Below are positions 1 to 8,850 of a stretch of DNA of 64,000 nucleotides, in pieces. The DNA comes from Cyanobacteria bacterium UBA4641. GTDB lineage: Bacteria; Cyanobacteriota; Vampirovibrionia; Gastranaerophilales; Gastranaerophilaceae. The position numbers were made by a program, and so were the translations under genes. The notes beneath the pieces are model-generated. The model ran no database searches. It was not told where the DNA came from and was given only the letters and a program-made list of their open reading frames with translations. Where the stretch lies: assembly GCA_002405805.1 (NCBI GenBank), contig DHMN01000040.1, positions 14,371 through 78,370 of the forward strand, in the 5' to 3' direction. Numbering within the stretch: position 1 is the first letter of the stretch; each line of letters opens with the position of its first letter.

Positions 1-82
1 AGATAACCAAAAGAAACAGTACAAAGACTGCCATTAAAAATTCACTTATAGGATTACTACTGTTTCCTTCAGGTGCTGCCAT
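1..82 (-). CDS. Partial CDS, N-terminus of a membrane-anchored protein downstream of fliH
   Basis: Only the first 27 codons lie in the window; the gene continues past the left edge. The ATG shares one base with the fliH stop (TAATG), so the two genes are probably translationally coupled. The visible N-terminus is a short polar stretch (MAAPEGNSSNPISEF) followed by a hydrophobic run (LMAVFVLFLLVI) that looks like a transmembrane helix. The usual gene after fliH is the export ATPase fliI, and this start does not resemble FliI. The function cannot be called from so little sequence. Confidence 0.6.
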   Translation of the reverse strand, partial: MAAPEGNSSNPISEFLMAVFVLFLLVI

Positions 83-801
83 TAAATTTCTTTTAATACC
101 TCGCTAATTACTGCCAATTGGGACTCGATTGTCGCATCAATAACCCCATTTGTCGTTGTTAATATACATCCGCCTTCCATAATACTTTCATCAGGAATAA
201 TATATATTTTAGCCTCCAAGCCTAAAGAGCTTGATACTTCCGGCAAATCTTGTTTCAGCATAGGTGCTTGTGCAGGATTTACCTTTACTGTAATTTTTGT
301 TTCTTCTTTAGAAAGCCCCTTCATAATATCTTTGATGTTATCTAAAATAATTTCAGGGTGTTCTATGGTTTCTTTTTTAATGATTTTTTTTGCAATATCA
401 AAACTGATTTCCAAAATATCAGGTGCAATGTTGTCATAAACTTCTTGTTTTGCATTGAAAAATTCTTGTATTGCAGATTTAACAGAATCAATATCGTCTT
501 TTGCTGCTTGCAAGCCGTCTTGATAACCTTCTTTTGCTGCCGCCTCTTTAATTGCTTTAGCCTCTTCTTTAGCACGAGAAATCAAGTTGCGGTCATCTAT
601 TCGTCTAAAACCTCGGCGACGGTCTCCTCTTCGGCGCTCTTGACGTTGTTTGAAGTCAATATTATCCAAGTTAAAAAGGTCGATATCTTTTTCTTCATCC
701 GTTTCTAAAGATTCGACTACCTTTTCTTCCTGTTGTACCGGAACTGTCTGCTGTTCCTCTACTCCCTCAGTCTGTTTTGTTTTTTTCTTTTTGATAATCA
801 T
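82..801 (-). CDS. fliH: FliH-like flagellar export ATPase regulator
   Basis: 239 residues. FliH/SctL proteins bind the export ATPase at the cytoplasmic base of flagellar and type III secretion machines. The N-terminal 80 residues are charged, with an Arg-rich patch (ERRRGDRRRGFRRIDDR) whose role is unknown. A long helical middle follows. The C-terminus carries the family pattern with D-E-S-I-M-E-G-G-C, then a T-x-x-G-x-I-D-A motif at about residues 205-222. It is the third gene of a minus-strand run fliF-fliG-fliH, 12 bp after the fliG-like gene. The call rests on the C-terminal motif plus position. Confidence 0.8.
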   Translation of the reverse strand: MIIKKKKTKQTEGVEEQQTVPVQQEEKVVESLETDEEKDIDLFNLDNIDFKQRQERRRGDRRRGFRRIDDRNLISRAKEEAKAIKEAAAKEGYQDGLQAAKDDIDSVKSAIQEFFNAKQEVYDNIAPDILEISFDIAKKIIKKETIEHPEIILDNIKDIMKGLSKEETKITVKVNPAQAPMLKQDLPEVSSSLGLEAKIYIIPDESIMEGGCILTTTNGVIDATIESQLAVISEVLKEI

Positions 802-813
802 GATTTGATATCA

Positions 814-1830
814 TTATACACCATTAGCTAGGTGTGAGGCAACAATACTTGCAACTTTAGGTGGCATTTTGTCATAATATTTGCCCTCAATTGCGTTAAA
901 TACAAGGCGTTTAACTCCCATACGCTCTCTAATCAAGATTGTATCTAAATCTTTACTTGAATATTTAGAGGCAAAGTGACGAAGTTTCATAACAACTCTG
1001 TTTGGAGCCATATCTGTAGCTTTTGGCAAGTTCGTTTTTATTTCTTGAAGACAGCGCAAAGCATTTGCCGTACCTACTCTTTGAGCCAAATCAGGTACTC
1101 TCATATATTTGATAACGGCTTGAGCATCTTCAGGGTCAAATTTGTTTAATATAGTTTGAACTCTGTCTTGATTCATTTTCTTAAATAACATTGCAACAGT
1201 TGCAAGTTTAAGAACTTTAGAGTCAACTTTTGGAAATTCATAAGGTTCAGCACCGTTTTCGCCTTGAGCTGCAGGTATTCCTTCATTATTCAGTTGAACT
1301 TGAGCAGCTTGTGGGTCTTGGACATTTTGTTGCTGCATTTCTTGCGCCATTCTGTCCATATTAGATTGAGATGCCGCGTATTCCATCAAGCCTTCATCAA
1401 TTGCACCTTTGTTTTTCAACTCGGTAATCGCATCGACGTAGGTCTTTTTTACGTGGTGTTCAATAAGTTCAAGGATTTTGTCATGCGGTAAACCTTGAGA
1501 GAAAGTTTGTTTGGCAATTTCAAAAATGGTGTATGCAATTTTTTGCATAACTCCATCCCAATATTGTTGAGGAATTCCTGAACGAATAACGTCAACTGAT
1601 TTGTGAAATGACCATTCTGCAATAATCTGAGTGATAGTAACAGCTTGGTCTGCGTTAAAATTAAGGTTTGGGTCTTCGGCTAATGCCTTACCTGACAAAA
1701 GTGCAAAGTTACCCAAAGTATTTATCACGTATTGTTTTTGAACATCCGTAAAGTCTTGCGGTACAAGTTCTTGCGCTTGTGCTGCTAAGTTTTGGGCAAA
1801 ATTTTCATAATCAAAATCTTTTGTCGCCAT
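814..1830 (-). CDS. fliG: Divergent FliG-like switch/rotor protein
   Basis: 338 residues, about the usual FliG length, placed directly between fliF (3 bp gap) and fliH. Residues about 205-275 form a helical, FliG-like segment (VLKLATVAMLFKKM, then NKFDPEDAQAVIKYM). The EHPQ motif of the middle domain, a GGF hinge and the conserved charged torque helix of the C-terminal domain of motile-flagellum FliG are not visible. A Gln-rich linker (about 155-190) separates the N-terminal half from the FliG-like part. The assignment is mainly positional. The protein may support ring assembly or export without driving rotation. Confidence 0.55.
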   Translation of the reverse strand: MATKDFDYENFAQNLAAQAQELVPQDFTDVQKQYVINTLGNFALLSGKALAEDPNLNFNADQAVTITQIIAEWSFHKSVDVIRSGIPQQYWDGVMQKIAYTIFEIAKQTFSQGLPHDKILELIEHHVKKTYVDAITELKNKGAIDEGLMEYAASQSNMDRMAQEMQQQNVQDPQAAQVQLNNEGIPAAQGENGAEPYEFPKVDSKVLKLATVAMLFKKMNQDRVQTILNKFDPEDAQAVIKYMRVPDLAQRVGTANALRCLQEIKTNLPKATDMAPNRVVMKLRHFASKYSSKDLDTILIRERMGVKRLVFNAIEGKYYDKMPPKVASIVASHLANGV

Positions 1831-1833
1831 TAT

Positions 1834-3513
1834 TTATTGACCTTCCTTGTTTGAACCTTCTTCAATCCAACTCTTAATTTTGTCTGCCGAATCTTCTGTT
1901 ATTTCATTTGAAATGCTGTCTAGAGAATCAACAAGCAAGCTTTCATCAAATTGCGGTATTGCAACTTTTTGTTGTTGATTTATCAAATCTTGTGCCAATT
2001 CAGATTGTCTTTGTGTCAATTGGCTTGCGCGAGAATTGATATCATTAAGTTGTCTTTCTTGTTCCATTGCTTTTTGTCGAAGATTTTCAACTTCCATTTC
2101 GTTTTCTTCTCTAATACGTTTAACTTTAGATGAAATTACCTTAAATACGATAATCAAACCAAGACCGCATAACAACAATGCTAACCACCATGGGTTTCCT
2201 GATTCGTCAACTTTTGGCAAGTTTTCTTGACGTTCAGGTGTTAAATAAGGGTCGTTAGAATTTGAAAATGCAATAGAAACATTGGCTGCAGAAACTTTAG
2301 GACTTGCTGAACGCGCAATAAGTTCTTTTAATTCTTCAATTGTTGTATCTGCAGGTAGATTATTTCTATCAATAGTAACCGCGATTGATATATCCTCAAC
2401 TACCCCAGGTTTAATATATTCATTTGTTTGAGTTTTTGTTACGCCATATTGGGTTTCTGTAGCCTGACGAGAATAATTTCTGTTTTGGCTAGAATCAGTT
2501 CCGCTTGTTGGTAAGCCGTTTGGCAAATATGTACTAACTGCATTTATACCTTGTGATTGGTCTTTTGTTTGGTCGCCCAAACCTTCTCTAAATGATTGCT
2601 CTGAAACTGATGCTTTTTTGGTTGGGTCATATTCTATTGAAAATTTTTCAACAGGAGCTTGTCTTAAAAATGTGCTGACAGTTGCGACATAATTCCCCGG
2701 ACCAACTAATCGGTCTAACTGTTTAGAAATTTTTTGTTGCATGTATTTGTCATTTTCTTCCAATTTTTGGAGCATTTCATCTTCTGCATTCATAACACTA
2801 TGGTAAACATTCCCGTTAGTGTCTGTGATTGCAATATTTTCTGCTGTCAAACCTGAAACACTGCCTAATAACAAGTTTGTAATAGCTTTAACTTTTAATT
2901 GGTCAAGTTTTTCGCCGTTTGGTAGAACAATTTGAACAGTTGCAGTTTTTGGCTTTTGTTCATCAAACATGGTTGTGTTTTCAGGAATTGAGATAAATAC
3001 TGTTGCGTTTTGAATTGGTGGAATTTTTTTGATAAGTCTTGCCAGTTCACCGTTCATTGCACGTGCAAGACGAATTCTTTTATCTTCTTTAGTTGAAGTA
3101 AAATCACCTTTATCAAAGATTTCAAGACCTACGTTTTGGTCAACCAAACCACTTTGAACAATTGCAATTAACGCGTTATCCCTATCAGTAACGGTACATT
3201 TTTTAGTTAATGTAGAACAATTGTTTTTGTTTAATACAAGTTTTGATTTTGTACCATCAAGTTGACGTTCTACCGTTATACCTTGTTTAGCTAAAAGTGC
3301 TTGGATTTCTAATGCTTTACCCAAGTTATCGGTAGTTAATAAGTCAACGTTAGCTGCTAATGGTTCAGAACCGACAACATCTGCCTTGTTGTCTCCGCCA
3401 CCGCTGTTTGCTGCAAAAATCGCGCCAACAATAACCAGTACAATAACTAGTGCAACCCCACCAATTATTCCATATAATAAAGGTTTATTTTCTAAAATTT
3501 TGCTAAAATCCAT
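1834..3513 (-). CDS. fliF: FliF, flagellar MS-ring protein
   Basis: 559 residues. FliF forms the inner-membrane MS ring around the flagellar export gate. There is an N-terminal membrane helix (about 13-33), then the YscJ/FliF ring-building domain containing the dislocated segment RLARAMNGELARLIKKI, then the large periplasmic FliF C domain including YDPTKKASVSEQS. A second membrane helix follows at about residues 440-460. A cytoplasmic tail ends in DKIKSWIEEG, which resembles the FliG-binding peptide at the FliF C-terminus. It lies 58 bp downstream of fliE and heads the fliF-G-H run. The family call is secure. Confidence 0.9.
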   Translation of the reverse strand: MDFSKILENKPLLYGIIGGVALVIVLVIVGAIFAANSGGGDNKADVVGSEPLAANVDLLTTDNLGKALEIQALLAKQGITVERQLDGTKSKLVLNKNNCSTLTKKCTVTDRDNALIAIVQSGLVDQNVGLEIFDKGDFTSTKEDKRIRLARAMNGELARLIKKIPPIQNATVFISIPENTTMFDEQKPKTATVQIVLPNGEKLDQLKVKAITNLLLGSVSGLTAENIAITDTNGNVYHSVMNAEDEMLQKLEENDKYMQQKISKQLDRLVGPGNYVATVSTFLRQAPVEKFSIEYDPTKKASVSEQSFREGLGDQTKDQSQGINAVSTYLPNGLPTSGTDSSQNRNYSRQATETQYGVTKTQTNEYIKPGVVEDISIAVTIDRNNLPADTTIEELKELIARSASPKVSAANVSIAFSNSNDPYLTPERQENLPKVDESGNPWWLALLLCGLGLIIVFKVISSKVKRIREENEMEVENLRQKAMEQERQLNDINSRASQLTQRQSELAQDLINQQQKVAIPQFDESLLVDSLDSISNEITEDSADKIKSWIEEGSNKEGQ

Positions 3514-3571
3514 CTGAAGTCCCGTTGTCTGAATAATAAATTGTAATTAGTATTTCCCTAATAAAGGCAGT

Positions 3572-3913
3572 TTATACTGAAATTTGAGAAACTCTATCGT
3601 AAGCGTTGATTACCTTACCAACGATTTGAGTTGCCACATTTACGCTAATTTCTGATTTTGCCATCGCAGTCATTACGTCATGAATATCAACATTTTGATT
3701 TCCTGACATAACGTCTTTTAGCAAGTTATCCGGCGCATTCATTTCTGTATTCAAATCTTCCATCAAGCCTGTAAATACTTGTTTAAAGTTAGGGCTTTCG
3801 GTTGATTCTACTCTATCCATACGCATACTTGGCATCTTAGAACCGATACCTGTATCAAATTTTGTATGTTGGATTCTTGAAGCTAAATCATATTGTGGAA
3901 AATTGCTATACAT
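3572..3913 (-). CDS. fliE: FliE, flagellar hook-basal body adapter
   Basis: 113 residues. FliE links the MS ring to the rod and is an early export substrate. The C-terminal half shows the family signature: NVDIHDVMTAMAKSEISVNV and a closing helix with KVINAYDRV near residue 105. The N-terminus is longer and more polar than in enterobacterial FliE. A good Shine-Dalgarno (GAGAGG) precedes the ATG. It is first in the minus-strand cluster fliE-fliF-fliG-fliH. flgB and flgC, often its partners, are not upstream here. Confidence 0.85.
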   Translation of the reverse strand: MYSNFPQYDLASRIQHTKFDTGIGSKMPSMRMDRVESTESPNFKQVFTGLMEDLNTEMNAPDNLLKDVMSGNQNVDIHDVMTAMAKSEISVNVATQIVGKVINAYDRVSQISV

Positions 3914-4110
3914 ACTACTACCTCTCTATTTCATATTACCTATTTTATTTGACTTTTTCAACTTAATTTACAAAAAATCAATCAATAGGTGTACAATGCA
4001 TTGCTTTAGGGACTTTTTATACTTCATATTTAATAATATTTTTTGAAAAATCAAACTGATTTGTTTTGAAATTTTTCTTGTATAATATTTTTGTAATTAG
4101 TGGAGGGGAT

Positions 4111-5217
4111 ATGGATAAAACTTTTTCAGGTGAAATAAATTTATTAAAAGCGTTAGCTATTATGCTCGTTGTTTCAGGGCATTTAGAGTTTTCTATATTT
4201 GGAATGTTTCCGCCATATTCTTTTCAGTTGTCGTTGTTTTTCTTTATTTCGGGAATGTTATTTAAAGATAAATATATAGATAATGTCTCAGAATATTTTT
4301 TAAGAAGAATTAAATCACTTTTAGTGCCGTATTTTTCTTATGAAGTAGTTTATTTGCTGATTACCTTGGCGCTAGTTCCTGTTATTGGTGAATTTTTCGG
4401 AGCAACTCCTAGTTTGAAAAACTTTTTCATAACTCCGTTTTTGAACGGTCATCAATTGTTTTTGTGTGCTCCGTTATGGTTTGTTCCGCAATTGTTTATA
4501 ACATTAATTGTATTTCTGTTTTTGATGAGAGTGTTAAGACCTATAGAAAATAAATATATTCATTTGGCATTTTTTGCATTGTTAGGACTAACAGCCATTC
4601 CTGTTTGGAAATACACCCCTGTGCACACTCCATTGGCGCTTGTTGGTATGCGTACGGCATTTTCTTTATTCTTTGTTTATTTAGGTCATTTTTATGTAAA
4701 ACATATCAAAGATAACTACAATATTTTTACTCCGCAATGGTTGGGCGGAGTTATTTTAATTCAGTCTGTTTTGTGGCTATTCAACAGAGATTTTGACCCT
4801 GTGCATGGTATCGGATTATCTTATGTTTTGGTTTGGGGAAGATTTGACCAACAAATTATCGTTCCGATATTCACTTCTATTACAGGTATTTGGGTATCAT
4901 TGCTTTCAGTCAAATTGTTGTATCCGTATTTGAAAGATGTGAAATTTTTACAACAAATGGGTAAAGTGACCTATCATATTATGGCAAATCATTTGTTTGT
5001 TATGTATATGCTAACTTTGTTGTTATTCAAACTCACAGGTACTCCGTTATCTGCAAAGGGTGATAAGATTTATTCTATTTTTGACCCTGTTCAGACAACA
5101 TACTTATACTTTGTTGTTGTTATGGTTGCGACAACATATTTTGGAGTATTTCAACAGTTTATTTGGAAGAAAATCTCTACGGCAATTTCAACCAAACTAC
5201 TGCATAAGGATACATAA
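4111..5217 (+). CDS. Acyltransferase 3 family membrane protein
   Basis: About 368 residues with roughly ten membrane helices. The N-terminal INLLKALAIMLVVSGH segment has the catalytic-type histidine of acyltransferase 3 (OafA/NodX-like) enzymes, which O-acetylate sugars or other surface molecules in the inner membrane. I chose the ATG at 4111 because GGAGGGG lies just upstream and a TATAAT box (4081-4086) lies between it and the earlier in-frame ATG at 4066. The 3' end overlaps the convergent amylase-family gene by 41 bp. The acceptor molecule is unknown. Confidence 0.75.
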   Translation: MDKTFSGEINLLKALAIMLVVSGHLEFSIFGMFPPYSFQLSLFFFISGMLFKDKYIDNVSEYFLRRIKSLLVPYFSYEVVYLLITLALVPVIGEFFGATPSLKNFFITPFLNGHQLFLCAPLWFVPQLFITLIVFLFLMRVLRPIENKYIHLAFFALLGLTAIPVWKYTPVHTPLALVGMRTAFSLFFVYLGHFYVKHIKDNYNIFTPQWLGGVILIQSVLWLFNRDFDPVHGIGLSYVLVWGRFDQQIIVPIFTSITGIWVSLLSVKLLYPYLKDVKFLQQMGKVTYHIMANHLFVMYMLTLLLFKLTGTPLSAKGDKIYSIFDPVQTTYLYFVVVMVATTYFGVFQQFIWKKISTAISTKLLHKDT

Positions 5218-7258
5218 GCAATCTTGTCTTTTTATCCTTTAGAGATACTTTCAGTTTGTATTCATCATCTGTTAGTACATTTTTAAGATAAACATTTTCT
5301 TTGTTTTTCAAAGATTTTAGCAAAACTTCTTTTGGTAAATCAATTTCTGCCGTACAGCGTTTATTGGCAAGATTGTTTACTATCAAATATTTTTCGCCTT
5401 TATAACTTCTGATATATGCAAAGATGTATGGTTTTTCCGTCTTTAAGATTGACAATGTTCCACGTCTTAGTGCAGGAATTTCTTTTCTTAATTCAATCAT
5501 TTTTTGAACTTTGTGGAAAATTTTACCGCTATAAGTTTTAGTGGTCGTTGTTGCATCATAGAAAGCTTGTTTTGTCAGAGTCCCTCTGTTTATGTCACGA
5601 CTATCAAAGAAAGATAGCAATTTTATCTTGCTTTTGAATTGTTTTTTCTTTCGCAAATCAGCACTTTTTTTAGCGTTGTCAAAATTGTTTTTTGCTCCGA
5701 TTTCATCGCCATAGTAGATTATCGGAATCCCGGGCATTGATAAAAGTACGGAAAATGCCATCTCTATGTGGTCGTGGTTTTCGTCAAGGAAATTTGCCAT
5801 TCTGCCTGCAACTCCAAAGCCTTTTCTAAACGGTGCACCTTTTGGCTCAAGTGCATTGTAAATCAACTCTCGCATTTCAGGTGTTACCATCTCAAGGGTT
5901 AATTCATCGTGAACCCTTAAAAATGTAGCCCAACTTGCAGATTCAGGAATCGCAGGAGTTTGTTTTACAGCCTCTTTAAAATATTTGCTGTCTTCTGTTA
6001 TAAAACTTGCCCAAAGTGCAGGCATGTACGGAAAATTGTATGCGATTTGAACTTCGTCCGTCCGTTTAAAATCTCGAGTTTGTCCATCAACTATAGTTTC
6101 TGATTTTCGTTCCGTGCCAAAGTAAGGGATAACATCTTTTGGCAATTGGCACGCTTCGGCTTGCAAAACCGTTCTTGGTGCTACAGATTGCAAATAAAGG
6201 CTCAAAATTTTTATAATAGAGTGAGTTTTAGGCAAATTCTCGGCATTTGTGCCATTTTCTTTTATTAAATAAGGAATGGCATCTAATCTAAATATATCAA
6301 CTCCCAGATTTGCCCAGTAGTTAAGAGTTCCCAAGTTATAATATAAAACTTCCGGATTTTTCCAGTTTATATCAAGTTGGAACGGATAAAATGTGTGGTA
6401 AACGTAGTAATCTTTCCCCTCAATTGTAACTTTGCGGTAATTGTTTTCTGTAATTTCAGGGAAAATAAGACGTCGTTTGCTTATACTTCCGTCTTCTTCT
6501 TTGTATTCAACAACAGTGCCCAATTTAGGGTCGACATATTTTGTGTATTCAGGCATGGTCTCTGTTGTTACGAAGTAATTTAGTTTATCAATATCCCCTT
6601 TTTGAGCTTGTTGGAACCATTCGTGCTGGTCTGAAAAGTGATTTAGTACAAGGTCAGCTTTTATGTTGAAGCCTTTTGACTTAGCCTCTTTTACAAACGT
6701 TTCAAATTGCGGTTTTCCACCTAAATCTTTTCTAACATTTTGTGGATTTTTTACGTCAAAACCTGCATCTTCCATCGGAGAATCCGCAAAAGGTAGCATA
6801 TATATTGTGGTCACTCCGAGCTTTTTCAAATAATCAAGCATATTAACCGTATCTTTGAACTGGTTTGGCTTGTCAGGAGTTACTGTCCCAAATTGGTCAA
6901 CGTAAAACATATAAATTATTTCATCTTTGTACCAATCGTTTGGGCGCGTCAAATCGTCTTGTTTCAAATTTTGAGGACGTTCGGATTTTGCTTTTTGGGC
7001 AATTTCAACAATTTTGTTATAAATTTCATTTGTTTGGTCTGCTCCATAAACTTTTGAAATTTCGGATTTTAATTCTTTTTCAAGCTTTGGTGAAATTACT
7101 TTGGGTTCAGGTGCTATAGTTTGTTCAGAAAGTGTGCTTTGCTCATTTTGAGTTGTTAAAATAGGAGCATCGACTTTTTCTTGTGCCTGTATCGGATTTG
7201 CTGTAAGTATTGCAAAAACTAAACCTACAATTGCTAAATTAATCAATTGTTTTTTCAC
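5177..7258 (-). CDS. Secreted GH13 enzyme resembling trehalose synthase
   Basis: 693 residues, GTG start with a strong Shine-Dalgarno (GGGAGGAC). A signal peptide is clear (MKKQL, hydrophobic core, cleavage near IQAQ). GH13 regions are present: DLVLNHFSDQHEWFQ (region I), FRLDAIPYL with the nucleophile Asp near residue 324, LQAEACQ with the acid/base Glu near 367, and VHDELTLEMVTPE near 451. The last motif and the GTNAENLP segment are typical of trehalose synthase (maltose-trehalose isomerase). A beta-sandwich-like tail follows. Trehalose synthases are usually cytoplasmic, so an exported form is unusual. Substrate is inferred; another GH13 alpha-glucan activity is possible. Confidence 0.75.
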   Translation of the reverse strand: MKKQLINLAIVGLVFAILTANPIQAQEKVDAPILTTQNEQSTLSEQTIAPEPKVISPKLEKELKSEISKVYGADQTNEIYNKIVEIAQKAKSERPQNLKQDDLTRPNDWYKDEIIYMFYVDQFGTVTPDKPNQFKDTVNMLDYLKKLGVTTIYMLPFADSPMEDAGFDVKNPQNVRKDLGGKPQFETFVKEAKSKGFNIKADLVLNHFSDQHEWFQQAQKGDIDKLNYFVTTETMPEYTKYVDPKLGTVVEYKEEDGSISKRRLIFPEITENNYRKVTIEGKDYYVYHTFYPFQLDINWKNPEVLYYNLGTLNYWANLGVDIFRLDAIPYLIKENGTNAENLPKTHSIIKILSLYLQSVAPRTVLQAEACQLPKDVIPYFGTERKSETIVDGQTRDFKRTDEVQIAYNFPYMPALWASFITEDSKYFKEAVKQTPAIPESASWATFLRVHDELTLEMVTPEMRELIYNALEPKGAPFRKGFGVAGRMANFLDENHDHIEMAFSVLLSMPGIPIIYYGDEIGAKNNFDNAKKSADLRKKKQFKSKIKLLSFFDSRDINRGTLTKQAFYDATTTTKTYSGKIFHKVQKMIELRKEIPALRRGTLSILKTEKPYIFAYIRSYKGEKYLIVNNLANKRCTAEIDLPKEVLLKSLKNKENVYLKNVLTDDEYKLKVSLKDKKTRLLMYPYAVVWLKLP

Positions 7259-7292
7259 TTTATGTCCTCCCTAAAACAAAAATGTTGAAATT

Positions 7293-7742
7293 TTATCTTT
7301 GTTCTTCCAATTCTTTTCTGATATCGTCAACAGAAATTCTTACAATTGGTGAATTTTCATCTTTTTTAAGCACACAATTTTTTATCCCTGATTGAACGAT
7401 GAATCTTTTACACAATATACAAATAAAATTGTGACCCCAGATGTAAATAGTTCCATCTTTGCAGCGGTCTTGTCCTGCTTGAATTATCGCGTTTTGTTCG
7501 GCGTGGATAGAACGACATGTTTCATATTTTGTGCCGGACGGTATGTTGTTTTTTATTCTGTAACATTCTCCGCGTTCAGCGCAGGATTCCACTTTTGAAG
7601 GTGTTCCATTATATCCTGTTGCTTTAATTTTCTTGTCCTGACCTACAATAACCGCGCCAACTTGTGCCCTAATGCAGTTTGAGCGAGTTGCGCATGTTTT
7701 TGCCAAATCAAGAAAATATTCATCCCATGGTTTAATTTCCAT
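7293..7742 (-). CDS. dCMP deaminase (ComEB-like)
   Basis: 149 residues. This is a zinc-dependent deoxycytidylate deaminase-family protein that would convert dCMP to dUMP for thymidylate synthesis. The zinc site is visible as HAEQNAI (His ligand and catalytic Glu) and CILC about 25 residues later; the usual proline before the second motif is replaced by isoleucine. The extra CAERGECYR cysteine loop is typical of dCMP deaminases rather than cytidine deaminases. AAGGA precedes the ATG. It follows the AICAR-transformylase-like gene by 11 bp, suggesting a short nucleotide-metabolism operon. Confidence 0.85.
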   Translation of the reverse strand: MEIKPWDEYFLDLAKTCATRSNCIRAQVGAVIVGQDKKIKATGYNGTPSKVESCAERGECYRIKNNIPSGTKYETCRSIHAEQNAIIQAGQDRCKDGTIYIWGHNFICILCKRFIVQSGIKNCVLKKDENSPIVRISVDDIRKELEEQR

Positions 7743-7753
7743 TTTATAAATCC

Positions 7754-8689
7754 TTAATATTTGTTGTTTCTTAATCCTGTTGTAATGATTGAAATGTTGT
7801 ATTTATCTGCAAGTTTTGCAATTTTACTTGAATTTGCACCGTCTCCTGCTTCAATAATCAAGCCGATACGACCTTGGATTGCAGCATTGATGGTTTCTTC
7901 GTTTTCAATAACTCCATCAACTGCCAAAACTGCATCTTTTGAATTTTCACATGCTATATCCATTGCAAATTCTGCGGTTTCAATACCGTTTGTTCTGCCT
8001 TGAACAATTGCTTTTACCGCTAAATCTTTTGCGATAACGGCAGATTTACTTTTTGTATATTTAGAAACTTTCCAAGCGAAAATCGCATCTTCGGCTTGTT
8101 GTTGAGTCGGCTTAGTTTTGCCTGCAACTTTGAATGATGATTTTGTAAGTTTGCTCAGATTTTGTTCTTGGATAAGGTAGCCAAATGGTGTAACTTTGAT
8201 ATCAGCAGCCGTGAAACCTAAGATTTCTTGTAAGGGGCTTTTTATTTGTATAAGGTTAGCCTCGCTGTTTGATTTTAAATAGTCCAAAGCCTCTTTTGAG
8301 TATCTGATTGCGATTATGTTTCTTACGTTCATAGCTTTTAATTGTTTTGCAACATCAAGAGTTAATTCTTTGCTGAATCCGATTGTGCCGTTTGTAACAA
8401 CAGTTGGGTCACAGTCGACAATTTTTTCAAAAGCGTTTTCAATAGAACTTCCTAAAGCTACAGAACATAAATGACTTTCTTTTGCGATTGCTGTTGCGTT
8501 TACGTCGAAAAATTCGGCTAAAATTTCAACAACTTTTGTCAAATTCAAATAGTCAATATATTCAAGTACATTGTTTTCGTTTAATATTTCATAATCCAAA
8601 CCGTTTTCTACAGGTGCGATAGCTGCATCTTGAGATACGTTTGCACCAAAAGGTAATTCTTTAAAATCTTTTATTTCTATTGTTTCCAT
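7754..8689 (-). CDS. Stand-alone AICAR transformylase-domain protein (PurH C-terminal half-like)
   Basis: 311 residues from the ATG at 8689, which has GAGGG eight bases upstream; a TTG further out has no such support. The fold-level pattern matches the AICAR formyltransferase half of PurH: LPFGANVSQDAAIAP at the start, DPTVVTNGTIGF, AIFAWKVSKYTKSKSAVIAKD, and a C-terminal GLIIEAGDGANS. The N-terminal IMP cyclohydrolase domain is absent. The catalytic Lys-His of PurH (KHTNPCG) appears here as KESHLCS, so the His is apparently lost. It may be a degenerate or repurposed enzyme. Confidence 0.6.
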   Translation of the reverse strand: METIEIKDFKELPFGANVSQDAAIAPVENGLDYEILNENNVLEYIDYLNLTKVVEILAEFFDVNATAIAKESHLCSVALGSSIENAFEKIVDCDPTVVTNGTIGFSKELTLDVAKQLKAMNVRNIIAIRYSKEALDYLKSNSEANLIQIKSPLQEILGFTAADIKVTPFGYLIQEQNLSKLTKSSFKVAGKTKPTQQQAEDAIFAWKVSKYTKSKSAVIAKDLAVKAIVQGRTNGIETAEFAMDIACENSKDAVLAVDGVIENEETINAAIQGRIGLIIEAGDGANSSKIAKLADKYNISIITTGLRNNKY

Positions 8690-8784
8690 AATATCCCTCA
8701 CTTTTGAACCGATATTAGCATAAACGATTGATGCTATCAAGTTAATATATCTTAAACTAATTCCTGTTCTTTAGTAAATTTTTC

Positions 8785-8813
8785 TTGATAAATTAGCATG
8801 TCTTTTATATTAT
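8785..8813 (+). promoter_or_regulatory. Sigma70-type promoter for the 8851 gene
   Basis: TTGATA at 8785-8790 and TATTAT at 8808-8813 are separated by 17 bases, and the downstream ATG at 8851 has AGAGGAAAAG in front of it. The promoter was read from sequence only. Confidence 0.55.
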
Positions 8814-8850
8814 ATTTATGAAGTTTAAAACAATAATTTAAGAGGAAAAG

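Noticed and set aside
4066..4110. Earlier in-frame ATG for the acyltransferase
   Set aside because: It lies upstream of the TATAAT box and has no Shine-Dalgarno; 4111 has GGAGGGG.
8690..8740. TTG-start extension of the AICAR-transformylase-like gene
   Set aside because: No ribosome site and extra residues unlike the family; the ATG at 8689 has GAGGG.
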